From assembly GCA_916610825.1 (NCBI GenBank), contig OU744450.1:12413307-12477306 (forward strand): 64,000 nucleotides of DNA, written 5' to 3'. Under the pieces are notes generated by a model. It ran no database searches, was not told the origin of the DNA, and saw only the letters and a list, made by a program, of their open reading frames with translations. A program made the translations under genes and the position numbers. Below are positions 49,536 through 60,679 of this stretch, piece by piece (positions within the stretch are counted from its first letter, which is position 1; every line of letters begins with the position of its first letter). This DNA is from Haliclystus octoradiatus (lineage: Eukaryota; Cnidaria; Staurozoa; Stauromedusae; Haliclystidae).

Positions 49536-50889
49536 TAAGTGAAAATCTAGGACTAAATAAGGACACATACTTACTTATCCCAGTATAAAGAGCAATTGAT
49601 TGGACCCAGGCAAGCTTTCAAGAACCATCTACAAATAAAAGGATACCATTTACTATCAATCGTTATGTCTAACGCATCTACAAGACATTTCAAGAACAAT
49701 ATTATTAGGTACCGTAGTTACGGAATACGGATCAATATACCAGGTACAAAAATATATCTTTTGTCAGATATAAACTAATGTTAAGCCGTTTTATTTCCAT
49801 GTAGAATTGCTTGAAGTTTGATTAATGATTATTAGGAAAGAAATGTTGGCTATCTATCTTCAGTTTTACTGCTTAACAGAACAACTGGAAAACCCTTCAG
49901 CGGAAATATGTGTCTTGGTTTTGTCCTACCTACTCAGCTTAACTAATATCAATATCATAATATCAGCCATCAAGATTACATCAAAGTATTGTAATGAAAG
50001 TATTGAGCATCCTATTTAATATGATGCAGGGCTATTGCACAGCAAATTAGTAATATGGATGGAGGATACCAATGTTTCCAAATGTTTTAAAGGATGTGAA
50101 GAGTTTCAAGACCAGTTTATTCAACCGCTGCATGACATCCTTCACTGGCATAATGTTTTGTATTGTGTATTGTGTTATTTACAAGTTTCTTCGTCTGTTA
50201 TGTCTGACAGTGATTTGTGGCGTTCTTTGTGTAGCAAATATGTAAGGCGTAAGAGGGACGGCACATTCCTATGATGTTACAGTCTATACTACTACTATTT
50301 AACAGGGTACTTTTGCAAATATTTGGAACAATTTTATTTTACATTTTTGAAATACAGATGACACGAAGAAATGCTTCTCAAGATATGAGTTGATACTGTA
50401 AAATAAATTAAAATAGCAAAAGTAGTTTTTTTCATTTTGGAATTGATGGCAATAGTCCCGATAAAGTTCACTGTGACAAATTAAAAAGCCTAGACTCCAA
50501 ACAATCATATTTTCTGTCTCACTAAAAAGAAACTGTATTGTTTTTGGTGAGGTATGCATATTCATTTGGGATCTTTTCCCAGCCATATAAAACCTGAACT
50601 ATAGGGTTAGGAGTATTTTTAGTATCCAGGAGATTTCAAGTCAAATTATTTAAAAAAAGTTTGGCACCAACTTTGGAAGAATGTAGAATTGGCATAATCC
50701 CAACATTACTTCTTTAGTGTTGATGTAAGTATCACAGTCTTCTTAACATTGGTCTCTAATGCGCTTTATGATACAATCATTTCAAAACAAAGACATATTT
50801 TAAATGAATTTAATCATTTGTTATGCATTGACTGAGACATCCCCCTTTATTATTCTTTTCTAACTTTGAATTCTTTTATAACTTCTAAA
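49536..50889. other. TMEM120 intron, no gene seen
   Basis: Short open frames only (for example 49825-50019, 50035-50274), none recognised. Confidence 0.4.
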
Positions 50890-51137
<248 letters not shown>

Positions 51138-51150
51138 GTGTTATTATTAT

Positions 51151-51322
51151 TGTAACGAACCACGATTTCGTATATAAAATAGTTATCGAGACGAAATAAG
51201 AAGACAACCGTTTCGAGTGTAAATCACCTTCAAATCAATCTATTTCATCATTCTAAGTACATGCTAAAAAGGGGATCCCATTACGCAACAATTATACACT
51301 TAATAAGACGTCATTCTCTACA
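51151..51322 (-). repeat. 3' LTR of Gypsy element
   Basis: 172 bp, identical to 56348-56519 except at about two positions (near 51197 and 51229). Confidence 0.95.
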
Positions 51323-54300
51323 TTATCTCCTCTTCTAAAATTAGGAAGCAGAATATTTAAAAAACAACAATCAATACAGTTTACGTCATACAATTTATCA
51401 GCAATCTCTAAATTTATATTTGTTGCACAATTAATTAAATTAACTGCTGGTACATCTTTTGGTGGCTTGAACCAGGTTGGCGGGTTTTGACCTTCATATG
51501 GGCGTAGTCGGTCATGGTGAACAACTTTTGGTTTGGTCTTTTTCTTCCGTTGAATCCTAAATACCACGTCTGTAACCTTCTTTGTGATGGTATAGGGCCC
51601 TTCCCATGGACGTTGGAGGCAAGGTGTATACCCAACGCGACGTTTTGGATTGAAGAACCACACGGCGTCCCCAACATTAAATCTTTTTTCCGAACGCCCG
51701 GTGTCGTAATTCTTCTTTTGCTTGTCACTCTCTATGGATAAATGCTTACGGGCATATTCATGTATATCCAGTAACTGATTTTTCAACTTTTCTGAGTACT
51801 CCATTGGTGTACTGGGAGATGGCCCCACTTGGTTTGGGCAGCCAAAGAGAAGATCTACTGGCAATCGAATGTTGCGACCTAGCATCATCTCGCATGGTGC
51901 ACAACCTGTAGTCTCGTGCACTGCAGATCTGTACGCCATGAGAAGTAAGGGTAAATGTATATCCCAATCGCGTTGATGGTCTTCAACAAACATGGACATC
52001 ATTGTTTTCAAAGTTCGGTTGAATCGCTCCACCATTCCGTCTGATTGAGGGTGCAGGGGTGTTGTCCTTGTCTTATTCAATTCTAATAGCTGGCAAACTT
52101 CAGCAAACAATTTTGACTCGAAGTTTCTGCCTTGATTGGAATGAATTTCTAATGGGACACCAAATCTTGAGATGAATTCATCCACCAGAATCTTTGCAAC
52201 TGTTGAAGCTTCTTGGTTTTCCATAGCATAAGCCTCTGTCCATTTAGTAAAGTAATCAGCTATTACAACAATATATTTGTTACCTTTGCTTGACAATGGA
52301 AAAGGTCCAGTGATATCTATGGCAACTCTTTCCAATGGCACACCAACGTTATATTGCTGCATGGATGCCTTTGGCTTCCGAGCTGGGCCTTTCTTAGTTG
52401 TACATAAGTCACATTGTTTGCAGTATAATAGGATATCATGCCGATAGTGAGGCCAATAGTACCTGTCTTGAATGCGTTTAAATGTTTTTTTTCTCCCTAG
52501 ATGACCGCCAGATTGTGTGTTGTGTATAATCTGTAAGACATCTGTTATCAAGGTTCTTGGTAGTAATAGTTGCTTAATGTTGGAGCCTCCACTCTCTGAT
52601 TCGTAACGGCGGTAAAGCAGACCACCAATTATTTCCAATCTTTCCCATTGGGCCAATAGAGATTTCACATCATTGCTTTTGTTGACGATGGACTGCCATT
52701 GCGGTTTCACTGTTGATGACTCCAGCATGACAAGGACTGGACCAATTGCATGATCTTCCAATTGCTTTGTCCGCAACGTCACGGTGTCCATACCTTGAAG
52801 CCAAGCAGAATCAGTTGTTGTTGAAATGGCTGTTGTGGTACTGCGAGTATTGATAACTTGACACTTTGAGGATTTTTCTTCAAGCCGATCACATTTTGAA
52901 CAATCCACACAAGGTCTTCTCGACAATGCATCAGCGTTATTGTGGAGTACCCCATTGCGATGATGTATTGTGAAGTCATACAGTGACAATTCTTCTAACC
53001 ATCTAGCCATTTGCCCCTCTGGATTCTTGAAGTTTAGTAGCCATTGAAGTGCACCATGATCTGATCTCACCATAAAGTGCCTTCCATACAGGTAATGATG
53101 GTAATTTCGTACAGCTGCAACAATTGCCAACAATTCCTTTCTGGTTACGCAATAATTTCTTTCCGATTTAGTTAGACTGCGACTGTAATAGCTGATAACT
53201 TTGTATCCTCCTTCTTGCATCTGCGATAAGACTGCTCCTAATCCATTGTTGCTTGCATCTGTATCTAGGCAGAATGCACCATCCAATGAAGGATATCCTA
53301 GGACAGGCGATGATATCAACTTTGATTTCAATGTTATGAATGCAATTTGGCAATCTTCAGTCCAGATGAAATCGGATTGTTTCTCTGTTAGACGGTTCAG
53401 TGGTCTTGATATTTCGGCAAAGTTTTTCACAAATGAACGATAGTATGAACATAGGCCAAGAAAAGATCGAACTTCGTCAACTGAGCAAGGCCTTGGCCAA
53501 TCTCTAACAGCGCTAATCTTCTCAGGATCTGTTGAAATGCCGTCTTCTGTGACAAGATGACCAAGGAACTTTACACTTTGTTGGAGTAAATTACATTTCT
53601 TTGGACTAAGCTTTAATCCAGCCTTTTGAAGTCTTGTGAAAACTGTACTTAGTCGTTCTAATTCTTCATCAGATGATCTCCCATGTACAATGATGTCATC
53701 AAGATATACTAACAATATTTCCCATGACAGGCCAGACAGTACATGTTCCATAAGACGTTCAAATGTGGCCGGTGCATTGCAAAGACCAAACGGCATTACT
53801 GAAAACTGGTAAAGGGCTTTGCCAGTTGAAAAAGCTGTTTTCTTTTTATCTTCATTAGCCACCTCAACTTGCCAGTACCCTGAAGACAGGTCGAGTGTGG
53901 AAAACCATTTAGCTCCACTGAGGGCGTCCAATGAGTCATCTATCCTTGGTAGAGGGTATGAATCCTTTACAGTTGTGTCGTTTAACTTTCTGTAATCAAC
54001 ACAGAATCTAGTTGATCCATCTTTCTTTTTTACTAGAACGATTGGTGAAGACCATGGACTAGATGATGGCTCAATAATACCTCTCTCCAACATCCTTTGC
54101 ACTTCGCTATCAGCTTCATCCCTCTGACTGATTGGTAGACGTCTTGGTCTTTGACGAATTGGAGTTGCAGTACCAGTGTCGATTTTGTGTTTCACAATGC
54201 TTGTGCGTCCAATGTCTGCTGATGAGCTTGAGAACACAGTTTGGAAGTCCAATAATAATTGTTTAACTCCATCACATTGACCAGGGGTCAAGCTGCTACA

Positions 54301-55386
54301 GCTCCTCTCCAGAAGGTCAGTCAGGTGAGCAGGTATTGTTTCGTTTTGGTCAGCAGTTTGATTACAAGTAACCCCTCTTGCGTACTGTTGATGTTCTTCA
54401 TTATTCTGTGCATGAATAAGCTTAACTGATTCACACATTCCTGCTATTGTTCCTTCATACAATGTACAAGGGCTTTCAGAAAGGTTAATCATTCGCAGAT
54501 TGATCTTTCCACAAGACACCCCACAATTTACCAATGTTTTTGCAATCATCACCTGGCGCTCTAGCAAACCAGTTGAAGTTTCAATGAGACCAAGTCCAAT
54601 ATCTTGAGACTCTCTTAATTCTGCTGGTACCATCAATTCTGATCTAGCAGGAATAGTTATGGTCTTTGAAACAGCCACACGCATAGTTACGTCATCATTT
54701 AGTTCCTTTTCCTCAGGTCCACAGCTTCCTTTAATTCCCAACACACTTTTGTCACTTTCATTGCCAACACCAGATGTGACACCAGATGTCTCTAATTTAT
54801 AGCAGCCATCTTTCCAACGCAAATCAAGTTGATGTTTTATCAGGAAATCAATGCCAAGTATGCCGGCAGTGTCAATATCTGCAACCCAGACAGTGTGAAT
54901 AGCTTTGTCAATAACCGCAACAGATAGAAACAAATTTGCTTTGGCTTTAAACGGGACCATTTTACCATCAGCCAAAGTCATTTGAGAATCCGTTGCCATG
55001 GCAACTATTTCACCAGATTCACATATCTTGTCAAATACAGAACATTTCAGCAATGTTACATTTGCCCCAGTATCAACTAAGAACTCTACATTTTGTCCAT
55101 TTACATTCACGTTTACGTAAACGCCATCGCAGTTGTTTACATTTGCGTTGTTTCCAGTCATAACAAAGGGCATCCCCTTGGGCATTCCCTGACTTGCAGT
55201 CGAATTGAGCCCTTTCAATTCGGCTGAGGAGCGTTTCCCGACGTTTTGTTGTCTGCGCCGGAAATTGCACCAGATTTTTCGTTCGTTGTCTTTTGTGGGC
55301 AGGAGCGTGACATGTGACCAACGTCTCCACATGTCCAACACTTTCCTGGAATTCCTCGGTAACTTCTCGCCTTTGCCTGGTTGCAC
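51292..55386 (-). CDS. pol: Pol of Gypsy element (protease, RT, RNase H, integrase)
   Basis: Open for 1364 codons; translation should enter by -1 frameshift near codon 51 rather than from its own start. Order of domains: aspartic protease (LVDTGANVTLL, Asp105), reverse transcriptase (VDYRKLND, LDLSSGYWQV, PFGLCNAPATFERLM, YLDD at 561-564), RNase H (LDTDASNNGLGAVLSQ from about 707), integrase zinc domain (HHCC, about 945-995) and core. The order RT-RNase H-integrase is Ty3/Gypsy. The core has Asp near 1023 and Glu near 1119, but the middle catalytic position reads SNQGRNF with Asn1084 where the family has Asp. That predicts an integrase without strand-transfer activity. The stop lies inside the 3' LTR. 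Confidence 0.93.
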   Translation of the reverse strand: MQPGKGEKLPRNSRKVLDMWRRWSHVTLLPTKDNERKIWCNFRRRQQNVGKRSSAELKGLNSTASQGMPKGMPFVMTGNNANVNNCDGVYVNVNVNGQNVEFLVDTGANVTLLKCSVFDKICESGEIVAMATDSQMTLADGKMVPFKAKANLFLSVAVIDKAIHTVWVADIDTAGILGIDFLIKHQLDLRWKDGCYKLETSGVTSGVGNESDKSVLGIKGSCGPEEKELNDDVTMRVAVSKTITIPARSELMVPAELRESQDIGLGLIETSTGLLERQVMIAKTLVNCGVSCGKINLRMINLSESPCTLYEGTIAGMCESVKLIHAQNNEEHQQYARGVTCNQTADQNETIPAHLTDLLERSCSSLTPGQCDGVKQLLLDFQTVFSSSSADIGRTSIVKHKIDTGTATPIRQRPRRLPISQRDEADSEVQRMLERGIIEPSSSPWSSPIVLVKKKDGSTRFCVDYRKLNDTTVKDSYPLPRIDDSLDALSGAKWFSTLDLSSGYWQVEVANEDKKKTAFSTGKALYQFSVMPFGLCNAPATFERLMEHVLSGLSWEILLVYLDDIIVHGRSSDEELERLSTVFTRLQKAGLKLSPKKCNLLQQSVKFLGHLVTEDGISTDPEKISAVRDWPRPCSVDEVRSFLGLCSYYRSFVKNFAEISRPLNRLTEKQSDFIWTEDCQIAFITLKSKLISSPVLGYPSLDGAFCLDTDASNNGLGAVLSQMQEGGYKVISYYSRSLTKSERNYCVTRKELLAIVAAVRNYHHYLYGRHFMVRSDHGALQWLLNFKNPEGQMARWLEELSLYDFTIHHRNGVLHNNADALSRRPCVDCSKCDRLEEKSSKCQVINTRSTTTAISTTTDSAWLQGMDTVTLRTKQLEDHAIGPVLVMLESSTVKPQWQSIVNKSNDVKSLLAQWERLEIIGGLLYRRYESESGGSNIKQLLLPRTLITDVLQIIHNTQSGGHLGRKKTFKRIQDRYYWPHYRHDILLYCKQCDLCTTKKGPARKPKASMQQYNVGVPLERVAIDITGPFPLSSKGNKYIVVIADYFTKWTEAYAMENQEASTVAKILVDEFISRFGVPLEIHSNQGRNFESKLFAEVCQLLELNKTRTTPLHPQSDGMVERFNRTLKTMMSMFVEDHQRDWDIHLPLLLMAYRSAVHETTGCAPCEMMLGRNIRLPVDLLFGCPNQVGPSPSTPMEYSEKLKNQLLDIHEYARKHLSIESDKQKKNYDTGRSEKRFNVGDAVWFFNPKRRVGYTPCLQRPWEGPYTITKKVTDVVFRIQRKKKTKPKVVHHDRLRPYEGQNPPTWFKPPKDVPAVNLINCATNINLEIADKLYDVNCIDCCFLNILLPNFRRGDNVENDVLLSV
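51323..51340 (-). other. Polypurine tract
   Basis: AGAAGAGGAGATAA directly before the 3' LTR on the minus strand, the usual plus-strand primer site. Confidence 0.75.
55180..55239 (-). promoter_or_regulatory. -1 ribosomal frameshift signal between gag and pol
   Basis: On the minus strand the heptamer G GGA AAC (55239-55233) lies in the gag frame as X XXY YYZ. After a 10-base spacer there is a perfect 8 bp hairpin CGAATTGA/TCAATTCG with loop AAGGGC (55222-55201). GGGC of the loop can pair with GCCC at about 55179-55183 downstream, making an H-type pseudoknot. Pol is exactly in the -1 frame relative to gag. Confidence 0.8.
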
Positions 55387-56300
55387 ATGAACGTCATCAT
55401 TTCCTCTAATTTTGACAATCGACTGTCGATGTTGTTGTTGTCGCTGGTAAAGTTAGAACTCTCACAGTTCGCCAAGGTCCGAGTGTTGAAGCTGGTACAG
55501 TTAGAACTCTCACAGTTAGCCACAGTCCGAACAGCAGTGTGCTTTTGTTGTTGTCTTTGTGAATCTATGCGCCGATGGGAGTCCAACTCACAAGCTATGT
55601 TTACAGCTTCTTGGAAAGATTTTGGTCGCGCTTGACATACTCCCCAACGTAAGTCTTGGTCATTTAGGCTATCCAGAAACGCATCCTTAGCAATTATTTC
55701 TCTTGACTCACTTGGCATTGATGGATAGGAGAGTCTAGTTAATCTCTGTATTGCATGTGCCAATTCAGGTAAGGTTTCATTGCTCAGTCTTGTTTTGTTT
55801 CTCAGTTCAGATCTGTGTAATTCCACACGCTGTTCAGTGCCGTAGCGGGTCGAAAGGGCTAAACAAAGCTTTTCAAAGTTGATTCGGTCGGCGCTTTCCA
55901 TATCTGATAAAATTGAGCTAGCATCACCAGTCAAACTAACTGCCAGGTGACTTGCTCTTTCTTCGTCTCCCCAACAATTTAGCTTTGATACCATATCAAA
56001 CTGAACCTTGTAGTCCTCCCATGATTGTTTGCCATTGAAAGTTGGAGGTCGCACTATTGGTTTGTTGGGCCTTTTGACTTGTTGCTGATGTACCGTAGGT
56101 TGTTGATAGTTGACCCTACTAGTCTGTGGAGTTGATGTAATTAACGGCTCGTTCATCATCTGCGTTGATAAAGCCAATGACAAGTTTTCGATTTGTTTCT
56201 CTAGTTTCAACATTCGACCGGCAATTTCATTGTCCATCTGAGCTTCATTATTTCCATTGCCAAACGTGGCATCGATTTCTTGCACTGTAAATGTAGCCAT
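55215..56300 (-). CDS. gag: Gag of Gypsy element
   Basis: Structural protein of the retrotransposon particle, 361 residues, starting at ATG 56300 shortly after the PBS. Residues about 28-45 look like a short coiled coil (MLKLEKQIENLSLALS). The central gag domain is visible around WEDYKVQFDMVSKLNCW to LTGDASSILSDM and FEKLCLALSTRYG. The C-terminal zinc knuckle CWTCGDVGHMSRSC (CX2CX4HX4C) binds nucleic acid. The frame overlaps pol by 172 bases and ends within the hairpin of the frameshift signal. It is complete, without internal stops. Confidence 0.93.
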   Translation of the reverse strand: MATFTVQEIDATFGNGNNEAQMDNEIAGRMLKLEKQIENLSLALSTQMMNEPLITSTPQTSRVNYQQPTVHQQQVKRPNKPIVRPPTFNGKQSWEDYKVQFDMVSKLNCWGDEERASHLAVSLTGDASSILSDMESADRINFEKLCLALSTRYGTEQRVELHRSELRNKTRLSNETLPELAHAIQRLTRLSYPSMPSESREIIAKDAFLDSLNDQDLRWGVCQARPKSFQEAVNIACELDSHRRIDSQRQQQKHTAVRTVANCESSNCTSFNTRTLANCESSNFTSDNNNIDSRLSKLEEMMTFMCNQAKARSYRGIPGKCWTCGDVGHMSRSCPQKTTNEKSGAISGADNKTSGNAPQPN

Positions 56301-56327
56301 CGTGTTCGTAATATAAAGTTTAAATTA

Positions 56328-56346
56328 ATCCCGCTTCTGTCACCAG
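56328..56346 (-). other. Primer binding site
   Basis: On the minus strand the 5' LTR is followed, after two bases, by TGGTGACAGAAGCGGGAT. A TGG start matches the CCA end of a tRNA, and the sequence resembles PBSs of other Ty3/Gypsy elements; the tRNA was not identified. Confidence 0.75.
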
Positions 56347-56347
56347 T

Positions 56348-56519
56348 TGTAACGAACCACGATTTCGTATATAAAATAGTTATCGAGACGAAAGAAGAAG
56401 ACAACCGTTTCGAGTGTAAATCACGTTCAAATCAATCTATTTCATCATTCTAAGTACATGCTAAAAAGGGGATCCCATTACGCAACAATTATACACTTAA
56501 TAAGACGTCATTCTCTACA
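56348..56519 (-). repeat. 5' LTR of Gypsy element
   Basis: 172 bp, the upstream LTR in the direction of transcription (minus strand). Confidence 0.95.
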
Positions 56520-56529
56520 TTATTTTGTA

Positions 56530-57027
56530 ATAAAAGACAACGCAATTAATTTTATATTTTATTTGCAACGTTTCGGCTTTGCACTGAAGCCATTATCAAG
56601 CTAAAAAATAATTTTACATGTTACCTATTTATATAACTACAGAAATATGAAAATTAATACTAAGGTCTATTGGGAATAGTAATATACTGGTCTATTGGGA
56701 CCCCCTGTACTTGAAGCACTTTGTTTATGAGAATAATAACGATGGAATTGAATCCATTTGTCGATTTAATGAAGGAGATTGTTCTCGGATAAATAACATT
56801 TTGTAAACTTTGCAATCAAATTGATTTCGGCAGTGCTTAAGAATTGTAAAATTGTTAAAAATCTCGTTGATGTCGCTATTTTTGTGTGCTTGCCTCATGT
56901 GTTCAACTATTGATGAGGATGGTCTTTGATGCTCTATAATTCGAGTATGTAAATGGCCTTCATTAAATCGACAAATGGATTCAATTCCATCGTTATTATT
57001 CTCATGAACAAAGTGCTTCAAGTACAA
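56530..57027 (-). mobile_element. 3' fragment of a Penelope-like element with GIY-YIG end
   Basis: On the minus strand, HLHTRIIEHQRPSSSIVEHM … FDCKVYKMLFIREQSPSLNR matches the C-terminal end of the GIY-YIG nuclease of Penelope-like elements. It is followed by a 3' region with GGCTT/AAGCC stem and GAAACGTTGC (56600-56565), a degraded hammerhead-like terminus. The Gypsy element is inserted at its 3' edge. The 70 bp ends 56706-56775 and 56957-57026 are inverted copies of each other. Confidence 0.65.
56706..57026. repeat. 70 bp inverted repeat with 181 bp spacer
   Basis: Positions 56706-56775 and 56957-57026 are reverse complements with a single mismatch. Confidence 0.92.
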
Positions 57028-59633
57028 TGGGCCTTGTGCGATAAAACTTTCAGATCGCTAATAATTAAACAATTGACTAAACTGACTATCACTGGATAAT
57101 ACGGAGAGTGAACTTTGGTTTATAACACGAGAAACAATACGCATTGAAACGATTTACAATTACTCAAGACATCTTAATCATGTCCTCCATAAAAATTCAA
57201 TTTATTTCACATCAATTGAATGGATTGAAATGTATAGAGGCCGCCGGTCAATTTATGCATTTAATGTAGCTATATCTATATAGAAAAACTTTATTTTATG
57301 AACTGAAAAGAAGCCAAAACACATTAATTATTACAAATTACAAATAATCAATCAAATTTCGAAGTCTGAAATCATTAATAGAAAAGAACTTCAAATCCGA
57401 TCCGATCCGAAGACCTAAAATATTAACCAGAATCCGACACGATACGATCGGATCCCGTTCAGTTTGGATTCACAAATCTTTATTGCAATATATTTATAAC
57501 ATCTGATAATATTATCATATGATAGTATATGTGCCTATATATTTTTGATCTTAACAATCTCAGCAAGTAGGCCTGTGATTTCCATGGCAGTCTATCAAAA
57601 TACTAAGAGTTCGTTGAAAATAGAATTTTATAAGTAAAAACAAGACATGAAAAATAAGCCTAGTAGCGCTTCTTGTTATCAAATTTTCAAAAATGAGAGC
57701 GATTATGAATAAATTAGTTATTTTGATAGAAAACAACTCATTTTGCCAGATTCGTGATATGCATAATTATTCAGAATTTATTGAAACGGACGCGATGGTT
57801 TATAGAGTGGAAATGTTTAGTGCAGCTTCAAAGATATAAAATACCACAGCCGATGGTAGTATTTAAATGCTCATGTTATGATGTCTGACGAAAAGGATAA
57901 TTTACTATGTAGAAAATGAATCTACTTTACCATGCATTTGATCACGATATGAAATGATCATTTTTGTCAGAATTATTTCGAATAAAAGACAATCTTTATT
58001 TTATTCTTATCGGTCGTACATTCTCCTTCGATAAAATATGGTTGTTAACTTATTATTGATTGGTGTATTAACTCAGAGAACCCGCTATTATGTATTTAAA
58101 TGTTGTTCGGAGACTATGTCGCTCGTATAGTTTTTAGTTGGATCTCATTTGGAAAATGGTAAGTTGTATTTTAATAAATAATGTTTGCTATGATCGATTA
58201 TTTCATGCAACCTTTTTCACTTTTTATTTTTGTAACACAAGGTTTGTTACACTCATCCAAAGTGTATTAACTATTGAAATATGTTTTTGAATTATGTTTT
58301 TGTGTTTTTAAATTCAAAGCGAAATTTTTGAACGCTGAAAATATTATAATTATTATTATTTATCACAAATCATACGCTCAATTCAATTTAATTTTGTTGA
58401 ATTTGATACACCTGGATTTAACTTTATTAAATGTTGATCGACGATGAGAACAAGACACAGCTATTTTTATTCTCGAAACTGTAGTAACATACTGTGTTTT
58501 ATTCTTATAGCAAATCAACAAAATGAAATTTTAATTTTAATCGATGTTTACAATTCCTTCGTTAATCATTGAAGCAAAATCTGAAAATAAAAGCCTGCCT
58601 GCTCATAACCAAATGATTCATAATTTTATATTAAACAATAAATTATAGAAATACTTTTGTGCAATGCCTTGATTGATTCTAGACTCTGTAATTTTAGACT
58701 GTAGACAGATAATCTCTTCGAACTTGGAATATTTTCTCGAATTAGTCGAACGCCAACGTCATTTTGAAATTTCTTGCAAGTTAATTTGTTTTCATGCCCC
58801 GCGATAGATTGTTCATTTCAAAACAGATTGTTTGCTCAGTGTTCTCACAAATTATATATCAACATAGCCTTTTTAAAAGTGAAATGTTTGTATCTCGATT
58901 TTAAGAAAAGTAATGAACAGCATTTTGTTTCATTAATAAATTAAAGACCCAAAGTCTGTTTAAATTTCATAGCGTTTGTGCCGCGCTATATTTATTGCTG
59001 ATATCACCACTACATGAAATAGATCTACATTTCTTTGATTTCAAAACATATTTTGTTTGGCCTAGTTATACTGGTAATTCAGTGGTATTCAGTATTTCGT
59101 ATTGTTTTAATTATCATAAAATTGATTCAGTTTTGAGTTTCACTTGTTCAAACCATTTACACACAGCTTTTAAATTCAAAGAGAAATATTTTGTTCTGGA
59201 GATTTCAATTTGAATTCGATTTGGCTTCCCGCTATATTATTGACCTATGAAATTTTTCAAATCTCTGAATTTCTTAATACAATGATATCAAATAAAATAT
59301 CAGATGAAGTATATTATTTTAAAACAACGTCATAGACCCATACTTTTCATACAACAAATTTGTTACTGTAAACGGTTATCTCGACACAAATGTTTGCATA
59401 ATTTCCCGACAACCAATTATCTGTATTACATCGCCAGTAAGACGTACATAAGTCGCGGACAGACACAGAAATATAGAAATATCGAAATATTGTTATATAT
59501 AAACAGACAGTATTATTAATATAAGTAGATCCCCCTTAACAGAACACAGACTACAAGAAGTGATGTAACATAAATATGAAATAAGACTTGGAATAGAGCT
59601 GTCTTGGTATAAAATATCCACCATCTAACTCAC
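57028..59633. other. TMEM120 intron, no gene seen
   Basis: AT-rich. GGATC-type repeats occur at 57390-57465. A plus-strand donor-like ATGGTAAGT is at 58157, without a supporting coding frame. Short open frames at 58995-59519 are not recognised. Confidence 0.4.
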
Positions 59634-59750
59634 CCTGGTTGTCTTGGTAAACCTTGTTGCATTTCTGAGAACTTTTTTCCCATTGAATTGATTCTCGAAG
59701 TAAAATTTGTCCATTTAATTGGATTTGTGTTTTCATCTGTCTTGGACAAC
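59634..59750 (-). CDS. TMEM120: TMEM120 exon: N-terminal coiled coil, part 2
   Basis: Acceptor CTTTTTAG, donor GTGAGT. The leading G completes the Arg codon of the exon before. Encodes LSKTDENTNPIKW … MGKKFSEMQQGLPRQPG, which corresponds to the end of the coiled coil and the LP motif before the membrane domain. It ends in two bases (GG) of a Gly codon. Confidence 0.75.
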
Positions 59751-60557
59751 CTAAAAAGGCAATAATTTTGGACAACCGATTTTTTATTTAATTTTACTCA
59801 TACATATACATGAATCATGCAAATAAAGGATAGGACAATTAGGACTTTTCACAAGGGAGACACCATAACTAAAAGGGCCAATTCTAGACCTATATCAGTA
59901 CTTCATATACTATCAATGGTTCCACAAAAGGTTGTACAGTACATATTCTTCTATCCAAATAAATTATTATTTAGCAACCAATAACGTATTAACTAATTAT
60001 CAATGTGGATCACTGCACCATTACATTGGATCATTTGTCCACAGATCATTACATTCAGACATGAGAATTTGAGAATTCAAATTTCAATAGTAGTTTGAAA
60101 TATTTTGATAAATTTTAATCGATTTCAATGGCAAAAAGCAATAATTACAGGTTTGCAAGGCCGAAAATAGTCTGAAATCCGCCAAAATTCTCATGTCTGT
60201 CACATTTCAGAAGATTGCAGTAATGATTGTAGTAATTTAAATTTTCAAATTTTGTTTTGATAATACGCGTAAACATTTAGGTGTAGATGGTAAAGATGAA
60301 AAAGCTTAAACAGGCAAACTTTCAATTGTCTGATTGAGAAGCAACTTAAATGGGATACAACGATTTAGTTACATCAAAACTTTCTTCAAATATCTATCAC
60401 GCAAAAGATGTTGTTGTAAAATTGTAATGTTATATTTATTTATCAACCAGTCTTGTGTGTGAAAAAGCTTTTCAGCAAATAAAGTTCTGAATAAATACTG
60501 ATGATTACTTGTAAGTAAACAAATATACAAGACAAATAGCTTTTTTATCTTAGTCAC
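59751..60557. other. TMEM120 intron
   Basis: 807 bp intron between the two coiled-coil exons; no other feature. Confidence 0.6.
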
Positions 60558-60679
60558 CTTTTAATAGCATGATTGAAACCTCCAACCTTTAGGAGATTCT
60601 GTGTGAGACCTTTTTTCAACTTTTCTTGGGCGCTTCTATATTCATCCAAAGAATTCAAAACTTTTTGGTATTCATTTTG
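60558..60679 (-). CDS. TMEM120: TMEM120 exon: N-terminal coiled coil, part 1
   Basis: Acceptor TTCTTCCACAG, donor GTGACT. Forty codons plus AG: begins QNEYQKVLNSLDEYRS and ends FNHAIK(R). The heptad-like pattern matches the coiled coil that opens TMEM120 proteins. The exon starts in phase 0, so a short upstream exon with the start Met is needed; none was found up to 61.9 kb. Confidence 0.75.

Larger units (their letters stand above)
51151..56519 (-). mobile_element. Nearly intact Ty3/Gypsy retrotransposon, 5.37 kb
   Basis: Two 172 bp LTRs (51151-51322 and 56348-56519), TG…CA ended, differing at about two positions, flank gag and pol frames on the minus strand. TTAT occurs on both outer sides (51147-51150, 56520-56523), a four-base target duplication, though in AT-rich context. 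PBS and polypurine tract are in place. The low LTR divergence indicates a recent insertion. The integrase has a substituted catalytic residue (see pol). Confidence 0.95.
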
